Positions 1 to 12,639 of a stretch of 64,000 nucleotides of DNA are shown here, piece after piece. How positions within the stretch are numbered: the first letter of the stretch is position 1; every line of letters starts with the position of its first letter. Position numbers and translations under genes: made by a program. The DNA is from Centrapalus pauciflorus (Eukaryota; Streptophyta; Magnoliopsida; Asterales; Asteraceae): NCBI GenBank assembly GCA_020465985.1, contig JAANYP010000404.1, positions 189,484-253,483 of the forward strand, given 5' to 3'. The notes beneath the pieces are model-generated. The model was not told the origin of the DNA. It worked only from the letters and a program-made list of their open reading frames with translations, and did no database searches.

Positions 1-44
1 CCAAAGTCAAAACACGGTCATCGGATGCGGAATTTTTGTGTTGA

Positions 45-356
45 CGGCGATCTATACGAGGACGAAGAACAAGAACAAGAAAAACCACGTTGAAAAGGAA
101 TAAACCGACATCATCGTCAAATGAGCAAGATGTTATCAAACAATTTGATTTTTTTAACATTTCTCACGTCGATGACGTTGAAGACAAGAAACAGTACCGA
201 AAACGCCTTGAGGAAATCAAAGAAAAAAAGTTACAAAAGTACATGGAGCTGGTACTGGAGAAACAAATATACGAGAAAGATTTTGAGTTTATGCTTCGAC
301 CACGCAATTATTTGCAAGGTGTCAGCGTTGAACCTTGTTCAACAACGCAAAAATGA
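45..356 (+). pseudogene. Unrecognised charged protein fragment, frameshifted and cut by the window edge
   Basis: The first 90 bases read in frame 1 as an acidic segment ending at a stop. The third frame then stays open to 356 and gives a Lys/Glu-rich, helix-prone stretch with IKEKKLQKY and a tail containing LRPRNYLQG. The jump between frames and the lack of an ATG in the second part suggest a decayed gene. Helical C termini like this occur in transposon-associated plant proteins, but I do not recognise the family. The upstream part lies outside the window. Confidence 0.3.
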
Positions 357-379
357 AATTGCCACGCATTGGGAATGAG

Positions 380-767
380 AATTTTAGTGTCCTATTATAT
401 TTTTAGTTTCGAAAATTCATATTATTAGTTTCGTAATTTTTAGTATCGTAATTGTTGATTTGTATTTTTATTTACATATTTTTTATTTTAGTTATGTAAT
501 AGTTTTAAATATTTATAAAATTAAATATTTTAGTTTTAATTGTTTTGTTAATTATTTTTAAATAAAAAAAATAGAAAGATAGAAAGAAATGATGGTATTT
601 TCAACTTGGAAATATGGATGGATAAAGAAAACTGACGTTGACGTGACCTATTGATTATCAAATCACATACCACATAAGTTTAATGTGGACTAAACCACCA
701 TATATAACAATTTAATAGTTCAGTTTTGTATGAATAACACAAAATTAATATAAAGATTGTAATGGGA
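380..767. other. AT-rich DNA without recognised gene
   Basis: This is a low-complexity AT-rich stretch, the 3' flank of the decayed fragment. No ORF, inverted repeat or RNA gene was seen. Confidence 0.6.
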
Positions 768-776
768 AAAAAATAA

Positions 777-1104
777 GGGTTAAGTATCATTTTGACCATT
801 TAACTTTTAAATTTGTCTCATTTAGCCATTAAATTATTTTTTGTCCTGATTTAACCACTATACTTTAGTTTAGTGTTCTATTTTGGGGGAAAATGAATAA
901 AACTAATGGCTAAATCGGTACAAAATATGATAGTTCACTGGATAAATCGGGACAATTTTCAGTGGTTAAATCGGCAAAAAGAAAGTTTAGTGGCTAAATA
1001 TATATACAAAAAATAGTTCAGTGGCTAAATCGGGACAAAAAATAGTTTAATGGCTAAATCAAAAAAAAATCTAAAAGTTGGATGGTTAAAATGATATTTA
1101 ACCC
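777..1104. mobile_element. Palindromic Mutator-like MITE, copy 1
   Basis: The element starts GGGTTAAGTATCATTTTGACC and ends with its near-complement (ATGATATTTAACCC), and the two halves are broadly complementary. A 9-bp duplication, AAAAAATAA, flanks it at 768-776 and 1105-1113. Nine-base duplications are typical of Mutator-like elements. The A-rich flank makes a chance match possible. Confidence 0.65.
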
Positions 1105-1141
1105 AAAAAATAAAGATGGAGAACTTAACCAGTAAAAAATG

Positions 1142-1456
1142 AATGGTCAAGTGTCATTTTGACCATCCAACTTTTAGATTTTTTTTCAATTTAGCCATTA
1201 AACTATTTTTTTGTCACGATTTAGCCACTAAACTATTTTTTGTATACATATTTAGCCACTCAACTTTCTTTTTACTGATTTGCACGATTTGACCACTACA
1301 CTATCATATTTTGTATCGATTTAGCCATTAGTTTTATTCATTTTTCCCAAATTAATCATCAAACAAAGTTTAGTGGTTAAATCAGGACAAAAAATAATTT
1401 AGTGGCTAAATGAGACAAATCTGAAAGTTGGATGGTCAAAATGATACTTAACCCAA
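1142..1456. mobile_element. Palindromic Mutator-like MITE, copy 2
   Basis: It is the same family as the neighbouring element: the left end contains AAGTGTCATTTTGACCATCC and the right end AATGATACTTAACCC, with complementary halves. It lies about 37 bp after the first copy in a tandem arrangement. No clean target duplication was found. Confidence 0.6.
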
Positions 1457-2511
1457 AAACGCACAATGAATTTTTTAAACATATTCCATATATGTGTCAT
1501 GTGTGTATGTGTACGCACGAGTAGGAAAAAAAGAAAAAGAAATTAATGAGGTAGTAGGAAAGATGGGTATGAATGCATGATGGCACATGGCATCGTAGTC
1601 ACATACAATGACAAGACGAGTGTGATGTCGATCCTATAATACAATGTCTATCAAGAACCTAGCTATTACATATTTTGATATTTCAACCATATCATGATGT
1701 AACATCTCTCGGGCCCCTAGGTGCATTCAAAGATGTGGTGCATGTGTCCCCAATTCTCTATTATGATTTATGCAAAGATCAATCTCCCAACTACCCTGGT
1801 GGTTTTAGTTTGGTTTTTAATGCTTAACAGACCATGCAGTTGAAAAAAGTACCATATATATAATATCATTTGATTGTTAGCCTTACCTTTGTTATTTTCT
1901 TCAACATTTTGTTTGCGGTTGATACGGAATCCGCAACTAATACTACAGATTATGAAGCCATCGTCAACTTCTTGTGTGTAACATTTGGTTTCGGTTTTGA
2001 TGATGGATTTTGTCCTGGAAATTACACAAATGGATGTTACCATTACCATGTTTCCAAACTTTTTGTATCAATGGTTACTTGGCAAGTTAGACTTATTTAT
2101 TTATTTATAATAGCATACATGTGAAAAGAGAAACAAAATGAGTAAGGTTTACAATGCCAAAATGAAATCTGATGAGACAAAGTGATTAAGTGAAACTACA
2201 TGCTCGAGAACAGGGGGTAGAAAATTACTTACCCCTCCTACTCTCCACTAATAAATGTAGCATTTCTGATTCTGAAAAATCATCAATCTTTTCATTGCAA
2301 AATAAAGATAGCATTGATTTTGAACCAAAAGTAGTAAAGCACAGTTTTAGATATTTGACATATATAATTTTCACTAAATGTGCAGTGAGCCAAAAAACTA
2401 CTTTTATTTGGGCTCTTTTTAAGTTTATGTGCAAATGAGGAGATGCACATGCATGTTACTAAGAAATTACTTTTAGGACCTGTAAACTTAAAATTCGAGA
2501 GGAATAGTCAT
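1457..2511. other. AT-rich intergenic DNA and 3' flank of the GTPase gene
   Basis: No supported gene. One open stretch (1870-2124) has a hydrophobic beginning but no ATG and no recognised relatives. The transcript end of the GTPase gene should fall in the right part of this region, but a polyadenylation site could not be fixed. Confidence 0.5.
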
Positions 2512-5500
2512 TCACAAAATATAACAATGAAACTTAAAATATTCTTGCTTACCAGCATCCTTCTCTTGTTTCCTACGACTACGCCACAAAAGTCGAATTG
2601 GTGTGCCCAAAAAGCCAGCATCAGATCTAAGTTGCTTCTCCATATATCGGCGGTATGTTTCTGGGAAAAGCTTGGCATCATTCACAAAGAAAACGAACGT
2701 GGGTGGCCTAATAGCTGCCTGCGCGTGGCATTAAATCAGGTACGTGAGAGAAGTGGGAAAAACAAGAGAATAACAAGGCTTGCAGAATAGACATATATGT
2801 ACACAACAGCAAAAGCTTTTGTGTGTTATATTATTTTCCACTAATAACTTTTAAAACCGTAGTTGAAGCATCTCAAAATTAAATAACTTGTAAAGTTCTA
2901 TGTGAATTGAGAGGCTGAAAAACAGACTTTTATGGAGCAATGTCATTGTCAAAGGCAGATGGAAAAGCAAGAATAGTCTCTTGATTTCGATGGACAAAAA
3001 TTCCATTATGTCACCTACATCTAGGTCACAAGATCAAATTTATAGCCAAGGAAACCAAAATCACACAACCAAAGGTTGAATTAGTTTCTCTTGCACCACA
3101 AGAATTGGAAAGCCTGGCCTACATACACAGAAGGATCTATATAGGTTGAATTGTGTAATCAAGCACAAATTATGTGAAAGTATAATATATTGTGCAAATG
3201 TTAGTCACACAATAACAACAAACTTTCACTTATGTTTTGATTATGCAATGTACTTTTACACCTTAAGTCATTGCACTTTAATTAAACCCTGTCACCCTGG
3301 TAATTAAATATAGAAAACATGACATAAAATAGCAATAAATTTTTACCACTATTATGTTTTATGCAGTGTACTTCTCTTGTACACCTTAGGTCACTGTCTC
3401 ACTGATCATTATGACAAAAACAGAACTAACTGGATAGAAAATATTTTATCACCGAAAAGTTTCAGGTGAACCAAGTTTCCCAGGTTCAACAATTTCTGGT
3501 GTACAAAAATGTAAGTTGCATAAAAAAATGAAAATTCACTGCTATTTTATGGCAATTTTTCCTAATATACATGGTAACTTCAGAAATAAACGAAGTTACG
3601 AATAATTTCTGAAATTGAATTCAACGACTAAAGAAGCAAAATACCAATTTACAACCCTGAAAGAACATTTTAGTAATCTAGAGTCCACAACAGGCCTGGT
3701 GTTGTTAGAGGCATGAGCTACTTCATATGTAAGTTCCACAGTTTCAAATTTAAGTTTGTTCTCGTCTTCAATTTGTCTTCTTGATATTGGGGGGATAATG
3801 TTAGAATGCTTGCAAGTTGCAACAATGAGAGTACCGCAACAAACAGTACTGCAGAAATACCTGAGTGCAATAATAAAGGCGTCCTCTCTTACCACCTCTC
3901 GTCCTTGGAGGTGATTTGAAAGCTAAAGCCTCATGAACTACTTGATTTAATGTGGCTGTACTAAGCCTTCTTGATCTCTCGTTTTCAACAGCACTTGCAG
4001 CAACAATGATTCTGGAATTCCAATTAAATTGAATCAGTAAAGATGTATGACTAATTATTGGAGTTGAAGCTCTGACACACACAACCCACACACAAGATCA
4101 AATAAAAGCTGGGAACCATGTGAAAGTTGGAAGCCTGGGGGTGGGTGTACGATCCTGATTATGAACAGATAGCAGAGAATACTGAGAGACCTTTATTATT
4201 TTCACTTCAACACATAGTATGTTAGAAAGGATAAGGCAGATTTGAGCAGAACAAAACACCATAGCACAATTAAGGATAGGAAGACAGTAAGAATGACTTT
4301 GTCCTAGCTATTATCTGAATGACAAGTAACAAAGGACTGGCTTGAAGAAAACATATTGAACACATATGGATCCAACAGCAAGCTGCCTGGTTTAAGAGCG
4401 CAGCTTGTCCACTTTACAAAGTTTTTTAATATATAAACTACAATGAAGCATGGTATACTGTATTATTATCATGTTTTCACAGCTTCAGCTGTTTAGTCAG
4501 ATGGGAATAAGAACAAGATAACCGACAGATTTTTAACTAACTCAGGCACACTTCTGGAATCTTCAAATGGCAAGTTCAAAAATAAACTATGAATCACAGA
4601 AAAAACGATAGGGGATGCACATAGCTAGTGACATTTGTTCTGATCATGCAACATATGGCGACGCAACTTACATACACAGCTGTTAATTAAATATTCTTTA
4701 AATAAACAAACATACTTATCCACACTGTTCCCAGATATTGCAGTTGAATAAACAATAGGTGCCCAATTTAGAATACGAAGTTTCGTCCTAACATCTTCCT
4801 CATAATGCAACGTTGTCTGCTGGTTTTTATTTGGTATTGTGTCCCACTTGTTCACAACAATGAGACAACCTTTTCCTTCTCTTTCTATCCTTTCTGCAAT
4901 CTTGTAATCCTATTCAAGAAACAGGAAGTAGTCACATACCCAAGAATCCAAGATTATCAAAACATGGATTCTCTAGTAAAACAATCCGTAAGGCTAGCAT
5001 CTCTTTAATATGGAATGGAGAAGATAGAAAGGAAATTTGAATATAATCTTCAAGTGAATTTACATTGATAGCAATTATATCATCACACAAAGAGAGGAAA
5101 AAGTTAGTTCAATGGAGTCCCTACAAGGTGACGATGGATCAGAATAATTCACATAGGTGAATAAATACAAGAGTCTGCTGCACATATTGCACTTGGCGTT
5201 AATTCATATCCTAGGCAAAACTGGATTAATGAACTTCATTAGGTCTACAGATACATAGAGGAATCCTCCATAAACTACAAACCACGTTTGATCAGCATTT
5301 CAGTTTTGCACTTTGTTACAAAGGTTACTGTTGCCATCAATACTATAATGTTTGGCAAAGCGGCCGCAACCTATGAACTCTATCAAAAACTTCCTAGATA
5401 CACTAACTTTTACCTGTTCAGTGATACAGGCCAATGCCTCGATAACAAGAGCAACCACATCAGAACGCCGAATTGCACGAAAGGCTCGATTAACAGACAA

Positions 5501-8500
5501 AGCCTCTGTTGTGCTACCTGATGAGGCTACAGCCGCTCTTTTCCTGATTCCAGCGGTATCAATGAGACGGAATTTCTGCAAGTGATGCAATGATTGACAA
5601 CAAATGGTGAATCAGTTGGAGAGCAGTAGAATAACATGAGATACTAGTAGCAGTAGCCCTACTAGGCTGGCCTAATTGGTATCTAATCGAGTTTTTGAAT
5701 GTAGGTGTTGTAAAGTCTCACTACTAACAGGGTGTACGTATTTTCTGCATAGCCTTCTTTCTTTAAAAACAATATACAACAATCGAATATAATAAAATAT
5801 TAAACTAGCAAAATCATTAGCATTGACTCATTGAGGTTGTCTTTCACTCTTTCCATTCTGGAAGTACTCCCCAGAAGTCTAGGTCGCAAGTGTTTGTGCT
5901 ACTAAAAGACCTACCAAAAGACCCAACATGGGATTTGCACATGGAACTTGAGCATTTGACTTTCAAATAGTTGTGACCAATTAAGAAGAAAAAGAGCAGA
6001 AGTGAGACAAATAGATAAAATTGATTAAGAAAATAACTTAATCTATTGTTTATATAACTGTCAATCAGAGTCTGTTTACTATAAGACCAAAACAAACCTG
6101 CCCATTTGGTCCTTCAAACTCGGTATCAATAGCATCACGTGTGGTCCCACTAACTGGGCTAACAATTGTTCTGTCTTCTCCAACTAATGCATTCAGGATG
6201 CTACTTTTACCAACATTTGGACGCCCCACAATTGCAATTGAAGGAACATAGTCCGCTTCTTTGTTCTGAACATCTAAATCCTGTGTATAAAAAATCAATA
6301 ATTGTGTAAAAGTACAGCTAATAGAGATGCATACTAAAGACGAAGACGAGTGCTTGCTTGCATTTGAAAGAAACAGTACCTCAACTTTCCCCAAGCCTGC
6401 GCAAACAAGATCAAGAAGCTCCCCAGTTCCAGTTCCAGAAACAGCAGATATAGGAAGTGGTGAAAATCTAATTATTCCAACACAAAAAATAGATAAATAA
6501 AGTTAAGATTATTAAATCAAGATGCATACATAGCAAGCAAGATAGATTAATAGAAGAAACATAATCACCCAAACCAGTTCCACGTCATGAAGCTTGACAT
6601 GCCACTTAAGCAAAAATGTTTATAAAGATGACATAACATACATATTTTCTAATATTTTATAAAGGTACATTTGCAAACTTTTACTTCTAATGACTAGGGA
6701 TTACAAGCAACTGCTTCAGTGGTGACACATTATTGACCTCACCTTATTAATCAAGGAACTAAAAAGTTATTAAGGAAGCAGCTTACCCAAGAGACCAAAA
6801 TTCTGATGCTTGCATTATTCCTTTGCGTGGAGACTCACACTTATTAACAGCTAGTATGATAGATTTGTTTGAATAATTCTTCCGAAGCCAATCCCCTATT
6901 TCCACATCAGCTGCATTCAAGCCTGCCTGTTCAGAGTTAGTGAAGTAGGGTCCACACAACAAATGGGATCTAACACAAACAAGCAATAAAAGCTACTTGC
7001 ACAGTACAAGTATTATTCTTCAAATAAATGGGGCCTTAAAGAGAGAGTTGTGATTAACTCTAGAAGCACAAGGCGCAATAAGAAACTAATAAACACCAAT
7101 ATTAAAAGTCACAGAGTAGCAACACATAGCATGTCAACCAATAACAATTTAAGTACAGATAACATCACATATGTAAGGAATTCATTCGAAAACAGTACTT
7201 GAGGTATTGATGCAACTCATCCAATGGAACTAGCAATTCTGTTGAGTAATGGGGGAGGAAATTTGTAGAACTGACAGCAATTCAGCTTTTCTCACTTACG
7301 ATTCAAACAAAAACCACCATTGTCATAGTAAATATTTTTAACCTTCTCAAGTAAAATAAGCTCGACCCCAGTACTACACCAAACTAGTGTACATCAACAT
7401 GGGTAATAACATTTTCTTTTCAAATTCTTTCAGATATGAATTTTAATTGGTCATTAATCTTTAGACACTAATGAGTGCTATATGCACTATTTCTATCATA
7501 TATTACAAAAATAATATAATAACTTGGTACAAATTCCACTAAAACGAATCTTGCGGGTTTATGGACCATACCTGGCCATCAACTACAAATATGATAACTG
7601 ACGACTCCTCTACTGCCACAGTAGCTTGTCTCTCAATCATTGATGGCATCCTGGCAACAGCAGCCTCTCTACAAGCAAGTGGAATACCTTCCATGCCAAT
7701 GGTCGTTGAGACGGACAATTGTTGTTCCATAACATCAGTCTGTGTCTTTGAAACTGTGAGAACACCTCCTGTGTCAATCACCATAAATTCGTGAATTCCC
7801 CAAAAGGATCTACCATATAAGCGATCTCTGGTTACGCCAGGTTCATCAACCACAATAGCCCTGTTTCCCTGCAACAGAAATAATTAACAACATATAAGAT
7901 GATATACCATGAAACATATAGATTCTTACATTGTGGGCATAATAGCAGTTGGAGGGGAAGGGGAATGATTGAGATTGGTGTCTAACTGGGTTTCTTTTTT
8001 CTTAAATGTTAATTTGGTGGAAGACTTGGATGCATTTTCTCTGTTTTCTACATAACACATATAAAATTAATTACAATGTATAACAAAATGGACAAAGATG
8101 GATGAAGTTATACCCCAACAAGACGGTTAAATAATGCAGATTTACCAACATTTGGTCTTCCAACAATTGAAACCATCGGGAGAAGATGATCAGGTATCTG
8201 CATTAATTAAGTTAAAATTCAGTTAACTTAATACCAGGCAACCACACGATTTTGTCGTCATTTTTGTTTGTATTTGGGATCTGAAATAATTCTATGTTGA
8301 TTAATCATACATACGTCAATTTCTCCAACAATAAGAACAACTTCTATTCATAATTACATTTAATTTTTTCTGATTTGGAGAAGAGAGCATCAGAGTGTGA
8401 AGAGAAATAATGTGTACATGTTGAATTTGTCCTCCAGACACATGCCACCTTAGTTTTTCTACAATGCAACCATCTAACAAATTATAGTCTACTACAGAAT

Positions 8501-10164
8501 ATACACACACTTCACCCTTGATGACATCTATAGGTGTTGAACAATGGAGTGTTTCCTCACTTTCAAAGGTCCATGTCAATGCTCTATCATCTAGATCAAA
8601 TCCTCATCCGAAACCAGCCAATCTAACAAATTATAGTTTACTAAAAGAACATACACATACTTCATCCTTGATGAAATGCCTCTGATGTTTGAGAAGGCAT
8701 ATAAAGAAGTTCCTTGATTGAGGACAAAGTAACTTTCAAAAATGGATACCCCAATGGTAGGTCATGCACATTTTAGCAATTCATCGAGGTGAAAATTTGT
8801 ATCACAACTTGAATTATTTTATTCCTACTCATGTCTACTTATACCAATTCAAAAGTAGGATTGCCAATCACATGTCCAATAAAGCAAAATGCAGATGAGC
8901 GATCATTCCCCATTTTCACACAGAACAATGTTCTCATGGTTCTCCAAGTTCCAAGTTAAAAGCCTAGAATGAATCAACAACTCCACTAGACTTTCTTCAC
9001 CTTATTGAACACAAATTTCAACTCATAACTCATAAAAAATATATAGGGAGTAACATCCTTTCAGCAAATGAAAAGAAGGTCCTATAGGATATGCTTACTA
9101 ACATTCATGGATCCAACACTTTCCTGCGCCTTTCTTCTTCCACGAGTTTCTTTTTCACCAATCGGCTCCTCTTCTAGAAAATGAGAAATGTCAATACATA
9201 TTTGCAACAAAAATTTAGCTAGCAAGTTAATTGACACACAAACACTGAAACACCATGTTTCTATGAAACGAGTCAGGTCATCACAAATTTCTCCATATAT
9301 AATTTTGCATGAACCTATTCTCAACATAAGAAGATAAGAACATGTGATCCAAAATTAGAGTGCATATGATAAAAGTATTCCAAAGTTCATCATTAACGAT
9401 AAATTTCATCGTTAGGTTGCGTTTGGCAGAGAGAATTGAAGAGACAAGAAATGAAGATAAAATCTTTGGTATTTTAGATCACGAAACTTGAAAATACAAT
9501 AACCTCGTGACTTTTCTTAGTTTTAGCTTCTACTTAATTCTCAATCATTGCTAGAGAAATGAAAAAATTGAATTCAAAGCTATATATTGTAATAATTTCC
9601 TTTCTTTCAATCCTCTGTACCAAACACAAAGTTAGTGTTCACTTTCCTGAATGTTCACGTGGACTCTAATCGTGCCACGGATGAGTAGCCAACAAACATT
9701 AATTTGAAATTATATTAGCAATAGTAAGATTAACCAGCAATTAGACAGAAATAACATGCTTAAACACCACGGAACATAAATGAACAATAACAACACGCAC
9801 CGATTTTCAGTTCCCGAGATAAAGAGAGCGAGTATTCACGAACAGCCAATTCTGCCTCCAATTCAAGCTCATCCACATCCAAATTACCATCGCTAGTATC
9901 TTCGAAATCGGACTCCACATCATCATAAATTTCCGTCAATTCTTCTTCTACTACTGCTTCAAACTCTCCTTCCGATGTACTGCAAAATCGAGAAGTGGTT
10001 TTACGTTGCCGGTTGTGGAGCAAAACGGCTGATAGAGTGAGTGAAAGATTGGAGGAAGGAGTTGGAAGAAGGAGCGAAGAAGGAGGAGAGAATCTGGAAA
10101 CCGGAGAGAGGATAGAGAGAGTTCTAGAAAGAGAAACATGAGTAGAAACATCAAAAGATGACAT
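2512..10164 (-). CDS. DER: Der/EngA-type double GTPase, probably chloroplast-targeted (11 exons)
   Basis: Exons read on the minus strand: 10164-9801, 9173-9103, 8197-8114, 7868-7572, 6926-6787, 6467-6380, 6280-6098, 5575-5414, 4909-4716, 4011-3861, 2718-2512. They join in frame to 646 residues plus stop. The first 60-70 residues are rich in Ser, Leu and Pro with few acids, as in plastid transit peptides; an acidic linker follows. GTPase domain 1 has GRPNVGKS (about 158-165), GVTRD (184-188), DTGG (205) and NKCE (300). Domain 2 has GRPNVGKS (367-374), GTTRD, DTAG (415) and NKWD (483). A C-terminal KH-like domain follows, with RGGKRGR and ending near LLWRSRRK. Two G domains plus a KH domain define Der/EngA, a 50S ribosome-assembly GTPase; bacterial forms are about 490 residues, so the excess is the N-terminal extension. 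A chloroplast ribosome-assembly role is inferred from plant homologues. The start at 10164 is chosen because it opens the transit-like segment; an in-frame ATG at 10236 is possible. Uncertain points: the exon 2 donor and the C-terminal tail. Confidence 0.93.
8472..8683. repeat. Pair of about 60-bp direct repeats in intron 2 of the GTPase gene
   Basis: Two similar segments, about 8472-8535 and 8620-8683, share the order ATCTAACAAATTATAG, then TACAC or CATAC, then a TTCA(C/T)CCTTGATGA stretch. They are diverged local direct repeats in an intron. No coding role is seen. Confidence 0.5.
9416..9630. mobile_element. MITE in intron 1 of the GTPase gene
   Basis: The ends form imperfect inverted repeats of about 24 bp: the left end reads TTGCGTTTGGCAGAGAG and the reverse complement of the right end reads TTGTGTTTGGTACAGAGG. 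Both sides are flanked by GTTAG. It is non-coding and about 215 bp, and lies wholly within the intron. The superfamily is not certain. Confidence 0.55.
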
Positions 10165-10260
10165 TGTTGATTCAGAATGGTTTGGCGGGCAATGGATTCG
10201 ACATACGAGTGTGTGAGAGGTTTCAATCCTCTTCAAAAGATCATGGTGTACGGTGCACGA
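10165..10260 (-). promoter_or_regulatory. 5' leader/proximal promoter region of the Der-type GTPase gene
   Basis: This is the stretch directly upstream of the chosen ATG at 10164. It contains an in-frame upstream ATG (10236) that would add 24 residues. No convincing TATA box or transcription start could be fixed by eye, so only the position supports this call. Confidence 0.3.
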
Positions 10261-11783
10261 TAAACAGATATTTGCTAAATTACGCCTGTAGTTGAAGCAT
10301 TGGGCTTATTGGGCTTGCAACCGTGGGTTGAATGAAATCCTCAATTTTAGGCCGAATCCAAAACTTTTGGTAAGGTCAACTGAAATTTATTATTTATTTT
10401 AATCAAATATAGTTACACGTAATATTAAAAATGAAGAAAAAACTATAAAGGCATAGTATCTTCATCTTTTTATTTATCACCATGTTGATAAGAAAATAAA
10501 AATGAAATTTAAACCAAAGACCATCGTCTAGTCATTCACTTAATCACATCAAGAATCAAGACTTTTGTCACATTAAAGAAAAGCTTGCAATATTCATGTG
10601 ATTTATTTTATTTTTCCATTTCACAATACCAAACACCCGTTTAGGTCTCATATTTTGTAAGGCTACATATGTGTGTAGTTTTAACTGTTAGACGATTAGT
10701 GTACTGGATTTCATTGTATAATTATCAATGTCAGCTTGAAAACATGAATCGGGTTACTCAACAACAGGTTTACCGATTAATTCTGTCGATCTCATATTTT
10801 ATCATATATTTTTTCTTTATAAAAGATTGCCTGATGAATATTTTTGAATAAATGAATAGTTAATGCCTTAAAATAAAATTTTGCTTTATGCCCTCTAAAA
10901 ACTTGAGACATCCTTTTTTACAAAATTTATCCTTGTGATTTCTAGAAGTTTTCTCTACTACATTAATTTTTTTTTTTATTTTGAAATTTTGTATCATTTA
11001 TATTTTAAACAAAAATTTGTATACCTTTTTAAAATTGAACAATTTATTCTTTATAAAAATATAAATTTGGGTAACTAACTTTTTTGTTTGTCTTAGAGAA
11101 TAATTAAACCCATATATCTTTTTTTTTTTCCTTCTTCCCACCTTATTTGTCAACACTGCCACCAACTTAAAACAATTTCTTTGGATGATAAATAGCTAAG
11201 GAAGTTAAAACATGTAAGAATCAAATTTAATATCTCATTTCTGTTCAACCACTAAACCACTCTTATTGGATTATCAATTAACATTTTCGTTTTGATATTC
11301 TGTACTAACGGATCTAGAACTAAAAATTAATGTTAAATAAGATTTGGGTTTAAATTTAAATTTAAATTTTAATTGGATTAAACTGATGATACTAATAAAT
11401 TTATAAACACATTAAATATTTTTAGGTAGATATATAAATAATATATGATCTAGATTTAGATTCAACTTTAGTTTAGTTTCGTTTTAACGATAAAATGATG
11501 AAAACTAAAAAATATGACGTGTCGATAGAACGATACATGACAATTATGGTTCTCCATTATTATATATATATATAAAGATAAATTTTATTTAGGAATAGTT
11601 TGATTTAAATTAATGAATAAGTAATTTAAAAAATCCCAATTTATTTAATACTTGGGTTAATTTGAATAAAATCTACTGTTTTGATTTTTGAAGTACGTTG
11701 ATATGCTCGTCCTGATTAAATAAACACTTTGGATCCATCACATTTGTAAATTTTTGACGTTTTTCAAAGCGTGTGGTATGTGA
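10261..11783. other. AT-rich intergenic DNA upstream of the GTPase gene
   Basis: No ORF of substance. A fragment with ACCAAACACCCG near 10628-10642 resembles a MITE end, but no partner end was found. The rest is homopolymer-rich AT DNA. Confidence 0.5.
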
Positions 11784-11791
11784 TTTGAAAC

Positions 11792-12455
11792 TAGGCATGG
11801 CAGAAAAACTCATTCCTGACGGGGAACCCGTAACTCGATCCCGATTTGACCGGGGAATCCCGAGTTGACCGGGGATGGGGATGGGGACGGGGAATCCCCG
11901 ATTTAAAATAATGGGGATGGGGCGGGGATGGGAGACACTTTAATCCCCGACCCCGAACCCGACCCCGGTTGTAAAATATGTTTTAATATAAATTATTACA
12001 TATATTTAACTTTACAATGTAAATTATTTATTACATTCTACATAATATATTAAATATAATTGTATATGACTTTTCTATAGTTTAAAATACTATTTTTATT
12101 TTTTCATTTTATTGGTTTTATAAATGTTTTGCATCTATTTCTTTGTTTAGTTTTATTATAAATTATACATTATATATGTAAACCCCTCAAATATGTTTGA
12201 ATTAATTTTTTTTAAAGTTTATTTACATATATTTTTCTACTAAATTATTATTTATAGTTTAAACTTAAAAAATCTTTATGAAATTGAAAAACCCGATTCC
12301 CCGATGGGGATCCCCGATCCCCGATTGGGACGGGGATGGGAATGGAAATTCATTCCCTGACGGGGATGGGGCCGGGGATGGGGGAGATGATTATGAAGCG
12401 GGGATGGGGATGGGAACTGAGATCCCCGCCCTGTCCCGCCCCATTGCCATCCCTA
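11792..12455. mobile_element. hAT-type MITE with GGGGATGGGG-rich ends
   Basis: The left end is TAGGCATGGCAGA and the reverse complement of the right end is TAGGGATGGCAATGGGGCGG. An exact 8-bp target duplication, TTTGAAAC, lies at 11784-11791 and 12456-12463. Subterminal DNA is packed with GGGGATGGGG and CCCCGA blocks on both sides around an AT-rich core. An 8-bp duplication plus TAGGG(A)TGGCA ends fits a non-autonomous hAT element. Short frames through the repeats are not genes. Confidence 0.9.
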
Positions 12456-12639
12456 TTTGAAACTTTTGAGTGTTTGGGCTTGAGGTATGGGCCTGGATTC
12501 TTTGAGGGAGGGTGTGGGCTTATCATATTTTAATATAAACTGTAATATCTGATTAATATTAATATTATTTTTATGTCATCTAAAATTATAAGTTACATCC
12601 ACATCAACTTTTACCAAACAATTTTTATCAACCAAGAGC

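Noticed and set aside
1870..2124. Open frame with a signal-peptide-like beginning
   Set aside because: It has no ATG (it opens at TTG), no recognised family and lies in AT-rich DNA where hydrophobic frames arise by chance.
9085..9098. U12-type intron start (ATATCC) after exon 2
   Set aside because: A donor there would be followed by an acceptor giving an immediate stop, and no convincing U12 branch site was found near 8,200.
2512..10164. Bacterial contamination or recent transfer of a Der/EngA gene
   Set aside because: Eleven exons with canonical plant splice sites, a transit-like N terminus and an intronic MITE show an established plant nuclear gene.
12278..12533. Gly/Met/Asp-rich open frames
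   Set aside because: They translate GGGGATGGGG repeats in the subterminal part of a hAT MITE.
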